A stretch of 6,407 nucleotides of DNA from NCBI GenBank assembly GCA_027488055.1, contig JAIYCK010000171.1, positions 1 to 6,407 of the forward strand. The letters are read 5' to 3'. The translations under genes were made by a program, and so were the position numbers. The stretch's first letter is position 1; each line of letters starts with the position of its first letter. The DNA comes from Flavobacteriales bacterium. GTDB lineage: Bacteria > Bacteroidota > Bacteroidia > Flavobacteriales_D > Sanyastnellaceae. Of the stretch, positions 1-6,407 are shown one piece after another. The notes under the pieces are model-generated. The model was not told the origin of the DNA. It did no database searches and was given only the letters and a program-made list of their open reading frames with translations.

Positions 1-793
1 ACAGTCGATGCATCAACCTGCAATACGAGCGGTTCATGCGATCGGCCCACTGCGGAACCTGCTGCGCGAGGCTGAACACTTTGATGATGCGGTTGCCCGT
101 GATTGTTTCTTCAATGATGGAAATCAAATCGCCCAAACTCCCCTTTCCCCGTTTGGCGGCGTTTTTAAGCCCCTTGGCAATGCGCGAAATCAAGAAAAAA
201 AAAAAAAAAAAAAAGAGCAAAGAGAAGATTGTAAGTTTCCAACTGATGACAAAAAGGGTGGTCAATGACAAGATCACCATAACGGGCGATTTGAGGATGG
301 CCTCCAATGCACCGATCACACTGAACTCGATTTCCATCAGGTCATTGGTCATGCGGGAGATGATGTCCCCTTTGCGCTCATTCGAAAAATACGCCACGGG
401 CATATCCAAAATCTTGGTGAACAATTTTTTGCGAAGATCACGCGAAACAGCCGTCCTTAATTTGGCGATGGATAACAAGGAAATGTAGTTCACAATGTTC
501 TTCATCAAGGCCAAAACCACGATGCACAGGCACATCAAAGTGAGCGCTGTACCTTGTCCATATTGCGCGATGAATTGATCGAGGGAAGAACTGATCCAAA
601 TCCAAAGCGAATTGGTGCTCACCGTTTTGGAAGGACATTCCTGATCCACTTTGAAGAGGATATACAGAAAAGGCACCACCGAAAAAAACGTGAAAAGCGA
701 GAAAACCGCGTTCAAAATATTGAACAAAAAATTGGACAACAACTCCGATTTGTAGTTGGTGACTAAGGCCAAAATGCTCTTGAACTTGGACAT
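1..793 (-). CDS. ABC exporter, transmembrane domain (MsbA/lipid-exporter type), partial at the left edge
   Basis: The ATG at 793-791 opens a frame of 264 codons with no stop up to the left edge, so only the N-terminal part is present. The product resembles the membrane domain of homodimeric type IV ABC exporters (ABC_membrane family; MsbA/MdlB-like). Such proteins use ATP to move lipids, drugs or peptides across the inner membrane; the substrate cannot be told here. Hydrophobic segments lie at about residues 21-47, 82-108, 161-183 and 186-205. Residues 121-152 (RKKLFTKILDMPVAYF, then GDIISRMTNDL) match the cytoplasmic loop with its coupling helix. Residues 224-241 (ISIIEETITGNRIIKVFS) match the conserved extension after the fourth helix. 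The ATP-binding domain (Walker A, signature, Walker B) would lie beyond the edge. Residues 194-200 are seven phenylalanines in a row, encoded by a 20-base T run. The start lies 9 bp after the purB stop, with no Shine-Dalgarno site, suggesting co-transcription with purB and perhaps coupled translation. Confidence 0.88.
   Translation of the reverse strand, partial: MSKFKSILALVTNYKSELLSNFLFNILNAVFSLFTFFSVVPFLYILFKVDQECPSKTVSTNSLWIWISSSLDQFIAQYGQGTALTLMCLCIVVLALMKNIVNYISLLSIAKLRTAVSRDLRKKLFTKILDMPVAYFSNERKGDIISRMTNDLMEIEFSVIGALEAILKSPVMVILSLTTLFVISWKLTIFSLLFFFFFFFLISRIAKGLKNAAKRGKGSLGDLISIIEETITGNRIIKVFSLAQQVPQWADRMNRSYCRLMHRL
195..214. repeat. 20-base poly(A)/poly(T) homopolymer inside the ABC exporter gene
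   Basis: Twenty uninterrupted A on the plus strand read as T on the coding strand. They give six TTT codons plus most of a TTC codon, so seven Phe in a row at the end of a predicted membrane helix. The frame is the same before and after the run. Losing one base would put TGA at 192-190 directly after it, and gaining one base would put TAA at 167-165 after nine further codons. This is either a slippage-prone site or a sequencing or assembly artefact. Confidence 0.95.
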
Positions 794-802
794 GAGGAGG
801 GA

Positions 803-2167
803 TTAAAATTCGCTTTGCAACAAATCGATACCGGTGTACGATCCAGGAGTGATCTTTCGAAGCTCTGCCTTGATCTCGGGTGTTACGTCCAAGGTTTCAA
901 TGAAAGCTTGAATATCGTCTTTTGAAATAGACGTCTTGCCGCGGGTAAGTGCTTTGAGTGCCTCATAAGGCTGCGGATAGGCCTCACGACGTAAGACGGT
1001 CTGAATGGCTTCAGCTACCACTGCCCAGTTGGATTCCAAATCCTTCTCCAATGCTTCTGCATTGAGCAACAACTTGTCCAATCCTTTTTCGATGGAATTG
1101 AGTGCGATGAGGGTGTGTGACATCGGAACGCCGATATTGCGCATCACCGTGCTGTCCGTCAAATCACGTTGCAGTCGACTCACTGGCAACTTGGCTGAGA
1201 GATGCTCAAAAATGGCGTTGGCCATTCCCAAATTACCCTCTGCATTTTCGAAATCAATGGGATTGACTTTATGCGGCATAGCGGATGAGCCCACCTCGCC
1301 TTCTTTGGTTTTTTGCTTGAAATAGTCCATGCTCACATAGGTCCACATATCGCGACACAGATCGATGAGGATGGTATTGGTGCGTTTGATTGCATCAAAG
1401 GCCGCAGCAAAATTGTCGTAGTGCTCAATTTGGGTGGTGAACTTGCTGCGTTTGAGCGAGAGGCGATGGTTCAAAAAATCGTTGGCAAAGGCTACCCAAT
1501 CCAAATGAGGATAGGCCACATGATGGGCGTTGAAGTTACCTGTGGCACCGCCAAATTTGGCGCTGTAAGGTGTTTCATCCAGACGTTCCAACTGCTCGTC
1601 CAAACGCTCGACAAATACATACATCTCCTTGCCCAAGCGCGTGGGCGAAGCGGCTTGTCCATGGGTGCGCGCCAACATGGGCACATCGCGCCATTCAGAA
1701 GCAAAATGCACCAATTTATCAATGATGCGGTCCACCGCTGGTTCATACACTTCCTTCACTGCATCGCGGAAAGAGGCGGGAATAGCGGTATTATTAATGT
1801 CTTGACTGGTCAATCCAAAATGAATAAACTCTTTGAAGGCACCAAGGCCCAATCGATCAAACTCTTGTTTCAAGTAATATTCTACAGCCTTGACATCGTG
1901 GTTGGTGGTTTTCTCCAGATCCTTAATCTGCTGTGCTTTGGCCACATCGAGGTCCCAATATATTTTGCGCAAATCACCATAACACGTATCGGGTACATCC
2001 GCCAATTGTGGGAGGTCAAATTCAGCTAACGCGATGAAGTATTCCACTTCCACCCAAAGGCGATATTTGATGAGGGCCAGTTCTGAAAAATAGCCCGTTA
2101 AAATTTCAGTCTGCTTGCGGTATCTGCCGTCGATGGGCGATACTGCGGTCAATGCGTTTAATTCCAT
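803..2167 (-). CDS. purB: Adenylosuccinate lyase (PurB)
   Basis: A complete 454-residue protein of the fumarase/aspartase superfamily, close in length to E. coli PurB (456). The family removes fumarate from SAICAR (giving AICAR) and from adenylosuccinate (giving AMP), in the cytoplasm as a homotetramer. The N-terminus MELNALTAVSPIDGRY is nearly that of the E. coli enzyme. TTNHDVKAVEYYLK (87-100) and FIHFGLTSQDINN (114-126) are substrate-binding stretches. ARTHGQ carries His169, the likely general acid/base. GSSAMPHKVNPIDFEN (293-308) is the superfamily signature, with the catalytic serine at 294/295 in the mobile loop. LPVSRLQRDLTDST (327-340) is also conserved. No key residue is missing. The frame is open back to a GTG at 2185, six codons upstream, but the ATG at 2167 matches family N-termini and has an A/G-rich stretch (AGAAAAGGA) just before it, so I prefer it. 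The downstream exporter gene starts 9 bp after the TAA stop. Confidence 0.97.
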   Translation of the reverse strand: MELNALTAVSPIDGRYRKQTEILTGYFSELALIKYRLWVEVEYFIALAEFDLPQLADVPDTCYGDLRKIYWDLDVAKAQQIKDLEKTTNHDVKAVEYYLKQEFDRLGLGAFKEFIHFGLTSQDINNTAIPASFRDAVKEVYEPAVDRIIDKLVHFASEWRDVPMLARTHGQAASPTRLGKEMYVFVERLDEQLERLDETPYSAKFGGATGNFNAHHVAYPHLDWVAFANDFLNHRLSLKRSKFTTQIEHYDNFAAAFDAIKRTNTILIDLCRDMWTYVSMDYFKQKTKEGEVGSSAMPHKVNPIDFENAEGNLGMANAIFEHLSAKLPVSRLQRDLTDSTVMRNIGVPMSHTLIALNSIEKGLDKLLLNAEALEKDLESNWAVVAEAIQTVLRREAYPQPYEALKALTRGKTSISKDDIQAFIETLDVTPEIKAELRKITPGSYTGIDLLQSEF

Positions 2168-2184
2168 GTCCTTTTCTAAAAGCA

Positions 2185-2192
2185 CAAAGGTA
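2185..2192 (-). promoter_or_regulatory. Possible Bacteroidota -7 promoter element of purB
   Basis: The minus strand reads TACCTTTG, matching the Bacteroidetes housekeeping -7 consensus TAnnTTTG. It sits about 17 bases before the purB ATG, so the transcript would have a leader of only about 12 bases. No TTG -33 element is seen at the usual 19-21 base distance, which weakens the call. If it is real, the alternative GTG start at 2185 would lie inside the promoter, again favouring the ATG at 2167. Confidence 0.3.
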
Positions 2193-2257
2193 AGTCCTAG
2201 CCTTGAATGGAATTTGGAAATTTTACCAGTGATTATTCACGACTTCGAAGACAAGAT

Positions 2258-2274
2258 ATTGTATTCCATACAAT
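2258..2274. promoter_or_regulatory. Perfect palindrome ATTGTAT-TCC-ATACAAT upstream of purB
   Basis: Two perfect 7-base inverted arms separated by 3 bases form a 17-bp palindrome centred 99 bp upstream of the purB ATG, between the upstream terminator and purB. Its size and symmetry suit a dimeric regulator's operator. There is no T run after it, so it does not look like a terminator. I do not recognise the site as that of any known regulator; the role is inference. Confidence 0.4.
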
Positions 2275-2300
2275 TACAAAGAAGCACGTCCAATTACAAA
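2271..2300. repeat. Direct repeat CAATTACAAA, two copies 20 bp apart
   Basis: CAATTACAAA occurs at 2271-2280 and again, identically, at 2291-2300, with start points 20 bp (about two helical turns) apart. The first copy overlaps the right arm of the palindrome at 2258-2274, and the second runs into the A tract of the terminator. This could be a pair of binding sites or chance in AT-rich DNA. Confidence 0.35.
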
Positions 2301-2331
2301 AAAAAGCCCCCCCGAATTGGGAGGGCTTTTT
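2298..2331 (-). terminator. Rho-independent terminator of the repeat-protein gene (possibly bidirectional)
   Basis: Read on the minus strand, AAAAAGCCCTCCC (2331-2319) pairs with GGGGGGGCTTTTT (2313-2301) around a 5-base loop. This gives a 13-bp stem with a single T-G wobble, followed by a run of eight T in total (2305-2298). The hairpin begins about 18 bases after the stop codon at 2350-2352, so it ends the transcript of the large secreted protein gene. The stem also has five T on its plus-strand exit side, but no plus-strand gene in the window would use it. Confidence 0.9.
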
Positions 2332-2349
2332 ATGCATATTCAATAGATC

Positions 2350-5300
2350 TTATTTGTTGATCACCAATTTCTTGTGTTCAACAGCTGCATCGGTGTTCAC
2401 CATGATGACGTATGAACCGGCTTCCATGAGTTCGCCGTTCACAGGCCATTCGTACAAACGACCGCCATCTGCCATGCCTTCCATCAATGGAGCAACCATT
2501 TTACCGGTTACATCATAGATCGCTGCTTTCACATTTTGACTAGCAGGTACGCTGAATTTCACTGTGAAGTCACCGTTTGTTGGATTAGGATAAGCTTGGA
2601 GGTTGATGACCACAGGCACATCCACCGTCACATGAATCACTTGCTCCACAATGGTCACATTGCCACACAAATCCATTGCTGACCATGAACGAACAATGTC
2701 GTAAGGGCAGAATTGGTTGGTCTGTGTTTGTGTGAAGTTCAACAATGGTTCTTCTGTGCAATTGTCAGTAGCTACAACCACTGGAAGTGCTGGAAGCTCG
2801 CTACCGCATGTCAAAGTGATATCGGCAGGAACACCTTCAATCACTGGAGCCGTAGTGTCAATCAAATCGATGATTTGGAATGCCTCCGATGTATTGCCAC
2901 AGTTGTCGGTTGCTACATAGGTGCGCAACAATTGTCCGTAACACTCACCAGATACCTGGAATTCAGATGATACTACTACTGTGACATCGCTATCGCAGTT
3001 GTCTGTGGCAGGCAAAAGGAAGCCACCCACTTCATCACATTCCATCTGTACATATCCTTCGTAAGGCAAGAAGGAAGGAGCCGATGCATCGTACACAGAG
3101 ATGACTTGATCTACAGTGAAAGTGTTGCCACAATCATCTACAGCTGTCCAAGTGCGTGTAATTGTGTATGGACATCCACCAACAATTACTTCACTGAACG
3201 TAACCGCCACATTCAAATCACAATTATCCGTTGCGATCATTTCGATTGGCGCAGGCACTTGATCACATGAAACTGTGATATCCTGTGGTTGAGCCATCGT
3301 CGGAGCTGTAACGTCAGTAATAGTGATAATTTGAGGAATCGAAGTCATGTTACCACATGCATCTGTTGCATAGTAATAACGTTTGATTTGATAGAAACAA
3401 TCTTGATCCAAAATCACGTCGTTGGTTTGCACTGCGATCGATCCATCACAATTGTCAGTTGCAAACAACTGCACCGGAGCAGGAATCTCGTCGTCACACT
3501 CGATGGTGATATCGGCAGGAATACCTACAATGATTGGTGAGGTTTCGTCCAATACATACACCATTTGTGTATGGCTGCTCTCGTTGCCACAAACATCTGT
3601 TGCTGTCCAAGTGCGCTCAAGGATGTATCCACAATCTTGCGCGATGGTCGTTTCTTCGAAACTAACTGATGCATTGAAGCAATTGTCTTGTGCCGTCAAA
3701 GTCGCGGCCGCTGGAATCACATCGCCACATTCGAATGTCAGATCCGAAGGGTATGCACTCAAGACAGGAGCTGTAGTATCAATTACCGTCAACGTTTGTG
3801 AAGCAGATGTAGTGTTGCCACAATTGTCGATTGCTGTCCATGTGCGTGTAATCACGTATGGGCAACCAGTAGTCATGGACTCATTGTATGTGACTTCTAC
3901 ATTTTCGTCGCACAAATCAGAACCCGTTACGATGGCCGCAGCAGGAATAGCATCGCATTCCACTGTGTCATTGCTTGGTACATTGTTCAACCAAGGATTG
4001 GTTGTATCTACCACGGTTAGAATCTGTGTTGAAGTCGCTTCGTTACCGCATGCATCTGTTGCAGTCCATGTGCGTTCGATGGTGTATTCACAACCATTGT
4101 CAGCCACTACTTCTTCAGTGTATGCTACTTCCAACGTTCCTGAACAGATATCTTGAGCTGTTACATTCGCCGCAGCAGGAATATTTGAACATTCTACAGT
4201 GGCATTGGCTGGTACACCGCTCAATACTGGAAGTGTTGTATCCACCACCGTGATCATTTGCGTCAGCGTGCTTTCGTTGCCGCAAGCATCTGTCGCAGTC
4301 CAAGTGCGTGTAATGGTGTATGGACAACCTTCAGTCATGGTCTGATTGAAGCTCACGTTTGGTGTTGTATCGCATGCATCGTTTGCAGACACGAAAGGTG
4401 CTGATGGAATGGCATTGCATTCAACTGTTTCATTCGCAGGCACACCCACCAACACAGGCGATGTAGTATCTACGATGTGAACCACTTGAGTGATCGTTAT
4501 AGCATTTCCACAATCATCTGTAGCTGTCCAAGCACGTTCAATGTCATAACCACAGTCTGATACGTTGTTGATGCCACTTATCGCATTTACAGTCAATTCA
4601 TCGTCGCAGTTGTCTGAGAAGATTGCATTGAATGTTGGAATTGCATTACCGCATTCGATCGTCAATTCAGATGGAATCACATTCACCAATGTTGGATTGG
4701 TGTTATCCACCGCAGTGATGGTCTGCGTGTGCTCAGTTACATTTCCACAATCGTCCGTAGCTGACCATGTGCGAATCACTTCAAATCCACAAGCCAATTC
4801 GATGATGTCCTCTGTGAAAATCACAGCAACATTGTCATCACAATTGTCCTCTGCAACAATCGTCGCTGCAGCAGGTATGCTAGTGCAATCCAACGTGAGG
4901 CTCGCAGGATAGGAGCTCAATACTGGTGCTGTGGCGTCCTCATAATGGAAGATCAACGTGCGCACGGAAGCGTTTCCACAATTGTCAGTCGCTGTCCAAG
5001 TATACACTTCGGTCCAAGCATTCGGACAAGTGCCAGGAATTGTTTCCAAATTGGCCACCACTGTTACATCGGCATCACAAAGGTCAGAAGCGCTCGGAGC
5101 AATGATGCTTGGCATCATGTTACATTCCAAGGTGATTTCACTGTCCTCTCCTGTCAATATAGGAGCAGTGGTATCTACTACCGTCAACACTTGGCTATCG
5201 GTAGCAATGTTGCCGCAATGATCTATCACCGTCCATGAACGGATCAAGGTATAAGTGCATGCGTTTACTGGAACAAACTGCTCGTTGTAACCTACTTCTA

Positions 5301-6407
5301 GGTCATCGGCGCAGTTGTCAGTATACGTTACGATGGCTGCTACTGGAATGGCTGAACATTCTACAGTGTCATCAGCTGGTACACCTAACAAAATTGGGTT
5401 GGTGGTATCGATTACAGTCAACACCTGCTCTGCTACATCTTGGTTGCCACACTCATCGGTAGCTGTCCACGTGCGCACAATGGTGTAACTGCAAGCATCG
5501 CCTTCCACAATCTCTTGATTGTACACAATGTTCACCTCTTCATCGCAGTTGTCGCTTGCCGTTGGCTGAGCAGCTGCTGGGATGTTGGAACACTCTACTG
5601 TTGCATCGGCAGGAACACCTGACAATACGGGAGCAGTGGTATCAATGATATTGATCGAACGATACACCGTAGTGCTATTGCCACAATCATCGGTAGCTGT
5701 GTATGACTGGCTAATGATCTCATAACAATCGTCGATCGCAATGGATGAAGCAGCAGACAAGGTCAAGTTCAAATCACAGTTGTCTGTCCACACTGGAACA
5801 TACGCTGGGATATCATCTGAACACTCAACTGAGATATTCTCTGGAGCATTGGTGATGATTGGATCAGTAGTATCTACAAAAGTGATAATCTGTTCAGCGG
5901 TAGTCGTGTTGCCACATGCATCGGTCACTGACCATGTGCGTGTGAACACAGAACCACATGTAAGCTCATCGGTATCAGCACTCATGTCAACAGTCAAGTC
6001 CTCAGTGCAGTTGTCAGTCGCCCACACTACTGCGTTTGGAACCGGTTGATCGCACTCCAACGTCATGTGTGCTGGAACACCGTGCAATACTGGGAAGGTT
6101 GTGTCGATGACAGTGATTACCTGCTGAGCAGATACATCGTTGCCACACTCATCTACACCCGTCCAAGTGCGGGTAATGGTGTAAGGACATCCCTCAGAGA
6201 TCACCTCGTTCATTGAAACTGCTACGTTGTCGTCGCAGTTGTCTGCTCCCGAAACGTTAGCAGCTGATGGAATCGCATCGCACTCCACTGTTACGTTGGC
6301 AGGAACACCTACCAAGGTTGGATCGATTGTATCCACTACCGTCAACACTTGGCTATCGTTAGCAATGTTGCCGCAATGATCTATCACCGTCCATGAACGG
6401 ATCAAGG
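2350..6407 (-). CDS. Giant secreted repeat protein with HYR/Ig-like repeats and a T9SS type A sorting domain, 5' end outside the window
   Basis: An open frame enters from the right edge and stops with TAA at 2352-2350, giving 1,351 visible residues plus a partial codon. No true start is visible (the first full codon, at 6405, is an internal TTG), so signal peptide and total length are unknown. Residues 1-1259 are one partial and sixteen full tandem repeats of 75-79 residues, resembling HYR (hyalin repeat)/Ig-like beta-sandwich modules. Typical elements are DTTAPVLSGVP, xTVEC, ATDNCD, GCPYTITRTWTATDACGN and QxITV. Residues 1260-1351 are a linker and a T9SS sorting domain with YPNPTNGDF, IYDVTGKMV and the ending HKKLVINK. 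Such proteins cross the outer membrane through the PorSS/T9SS, lose the sorting domain, and are usually anchored to the surface or released. An adhesin or matrix role is inferred from architecture only. No catalytic domain is visible. A terminator follows the stop codon. Confidence 0.93.
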   Translation of the reverse strand, partial: LIRSWTVIDHCGNIANDSQVLTVVDTIDPTLVGVPANVTVECDAIPSAANVSGADNCDDNVAVSMNEVISEGCPYTITRTWTGVDECGNDVSAQQVITVIDTTFPVLHGVPAHMTLECDQPVPNAVVWATDNCTEDLTVDMSADTDELTCGSVFTRTWSVTDACGNTTTAEQIITFVDTTDPIITNAPENISVECSDDIPAYVPVWTDNCDLNLTLSAASSIAIDDCYEIISQSYTATDDCGNSTTVYRSINIIDTTAPVLSGVPADATVECSNIPAAAQPTASDNCDEEVNIVYNQEIVEGDACSYTIVRTWTATDECGNQDVAEQVLTVIDTTNPILLGVPADDTVECSAIPVAAIVTYTDNCADDLEVGYNEQFVPVNACTYTLIRSWTVIDHCGNIATDSQVLTVVDTTAPILTGEDSEITLECNMMPSIIAPSASDLCDADVTVVANLETIPGTCPNAWTEVYTWTATDNCGNASVRTLIFHYEDATAPVLSSYPASLTLDCTSIPAAATIVAEDNCDDNVAVIFTEDIIELACGFEVIRTWSATDDCGNVTEHTQTITAVDNTNPTLVNVIPSELTIECGNAIPTFNAIFSDNCDDELTVNAISGINNVSDCGYDIERAWTATDDCGNAITITQVVHIVDTTSPVLVGVPANETVECNAIPSAPFVSANDACDTTPNVSFNQTMTEGCPYTITRTWTATDACGNESTLTQMITVVDTTLPVLSGVPANATVECSNIPAAANVTAQDICSGTLEVAYTEEVVADNGCEYTIERTWTATDACGNEATSTQILTVVDTTNPWLNNVPSNDTVECDAIPAAAIVTGSDLCDENVEVTYNESMTTGCPYVITRTWTAIDNCGNTTSASQTLTVIDTTAPVLSAYPSDLTFECGDVIPAAATLTAQDNCFNASVSFEETTIAQDCGYILERTWTATDVCGNESSHTQMVYVLDETSPIIVGIPADITIECDDEIPAPVQLFATDNCDGSIAVQTNDVILDQDCFYQIKRYYYATDACGNMTSIPQIITITDVTAPTMAQPQDITVSCDQVPAPIEMIATDNCDLNVAVTFSEVIVGGCPYTITRTWTAVDDCGNTFTVDQVISVYDASAPSFLPYEGYVQMECDEVGGFLLPATDNCDSDVTVVVSSEFQVSGECYGQLLRTYVATDNCGNTSEAFQIIDLIDTTAPVIEGVPADITLTCGSELPALPVVVATDNCTEEPLLNFTQTQTNQFCPYDIVRSWSAMDLCGNVTIVEQVIHVTVDVPVVINLQAYPNPTNGDFTVKFSVPASQNVKAAIYDVTGKMVAPLMEGMADGGRLYEWPVNGELMEAGSYVIMVNTDAAVEHKKLVINK
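2353..2610 (-). other. T9SS type A C-terminal sorting domain
   Basis: About the last 86 residues of the repeat protein. NLQAYPNPTNGDF opens the domain, followed by a beta-rich core (TVKFSVP, VKAAIYDVTGKMV) and the end GSYVIMVNTDAAVEHKKLVINK read in two parts: GSYVIMV, then HKKLVINK. These three blocks are the usual conserved motifs of Por secretion system sorting domains. It has no cysteine, unlike the repeats before it. In the family, the domain is recognised at the outer membrane translocon and cleaved off by the PorU sortase. Confidence 0.9.
2629..6407 (-). repeat. Tandem array of 16 complete (plus 1 partial) four-cysteine HYR/Ig-like repeats
   Basis: Repeat boundaries, taken from the V/I-D-T-T-x-P motif and listed in coding order: 6109-6336, 5878-6108, 5647-5877, 5413-5646, 5179-5412, 4945-5178, 4711-4944, 4474-4710, 4246-4473, 4012-4245, 3784-4011, 3553-3783, 3319-3552, 3094-3318, 2863-3093 and 2629-2862. 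A partial repeat fills 6337-6407. Each full repeat has four cysteines at matching places: in xVEC, in DNC, in the G-x-C before the YTITRTW strand, and in the closing D-x-CGN. That makes 64 in 16 repeats and suggests two disulfides per module. The repeat at 2863-3093 is the most divergent: it has lost the usual IPAA stretch. Most copies differ clearly in DNA sequence, so the array is old, apart from the duplicated segment at 6329-6407. Confidence 0.93.
6329..6407. repeat. Near-identical 79-bp copy of 5171-5249
   Basis: Bases 6329-6407 match 5171-5249 with two mismatches (6334 C for T; 6359 T for G), and the last 48 bases are identical. The offset of 1,158 bp equals 386 codons, exactly the sum of the five repeats between them. 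In protein the only change within the shared stretch from IRSWTVIDHCGNIA onward is Asn for Thr (IANDS versus IATDS). The match begins at the start of the following repeat and continues to the window edge, so its full length cannot be seen. Confidence 0.93.

Noticed and set aside
195..214. Exporter gene as a frameshifted pseudogene at the homopolymer
   Set aside because: Codon-by-codon reading shows one open frame from the ATG at 793 through the run to the left edge, with family-like sequence on both sides, so no frameshift is present in this sequence.
36..488. Plus-strand frame with a poly-lysine stretch
   Set aside because: The lysines come from the A run. The opposite strand encodes a clear ABC exporter membrane domain through the whole stretch, with no stop.
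1313..2029. Plus-strand open frame of 238 codons opposite purB
   Set aside because: It lies entirely antisense to purB, whose protein match is complete and unmistakable; the antisense translation shows no recognisable domain.
2165..2185. GTG at 2185 as the purB start
   Set aside because: It would add six residues not expected before the conserved MELNALTAVSP N-terminus and would overlap the possible promoter element; the ATG at 2167 is better.
2168..2349. Small gene or structured RNA in the gap before purB
   Set aside because: Apart from the terminator hairpin, the short palindrome and the direct repeat, I see no convincing small open frame with family features and no riboswitch-like fold.
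3422..4156. Plus-strand open frame of 244 codons opposite the repeat gene
   Set aside because: It is the antisense reading of the repeat array, and its own periodic pattern (for example recurring LPQxSVAVHVR) simply mirrors the CGN/WTATD repeats on the minus strand.
2629..6407. Regular repeats as a CRISPR array or satellite DNA
   Set aside because: The period is 225-237 bp, stays in frame, keeps protein-level motifs and drifts at the DNA level; this is a protein domain array.

Overview
The window looks like chromosomal DNA of a Bacteroidota bacterium, probably of the Flavobacteriia type. The best evidence is the 3' gene product, which ends in a type IX secretion system (T9SS) type A C-terminal sorting domain, a signal confined to that phylum. 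Missing Shine-Dalgarno sequences and a TAnnTTTG-like -7 element upstream of purB fit the same picture. The genus cannot be read from the sequence.

All three genes lie on the minus strand, so transcription runs from right to left. From the right edge to 2350 is the 3' part (at least 1,352 codons) of a giant secreted repeat protein. It has sixteen complete and one partial HYR/Ig-like repeats of 75-79 residues, each with four cysteines at fixed places, followed by the T9SS sorting domain. Its start lies beyond the right edge. A strong hairpin terminator (2298-2331) closes this unit.

The 182-bp gap 2168-2349 holds that terminator, a perfect 7-3-7 palindrome, a 10-bp direct repeat and a possible promoter for the next unit. 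Then comes purB (adenylosuccinate lyase, de novo and salvage purine synthesis). After only 9 bp follows the 5' part of an MsbA-type ABC exporter gene that runs off the left edge. purB and the exporter gene are probably co-transcribed, although their products have no obvious shared function.

The two most noteworthy features are an uninterrupted 20-base A/T homopolymer inside the exporter coding sequence and a near-identical 79-bp duplication exactly five repeats apart in the giant protein gene. In the exporter, the 20-base length keeps the frame open, and a one-base change in either direction leads to a stop at once or within ten codons. I found no CRISPR array, tRNA, rRNA, insertion sequence or phage gene, and no evidence of a new multi-gene system.
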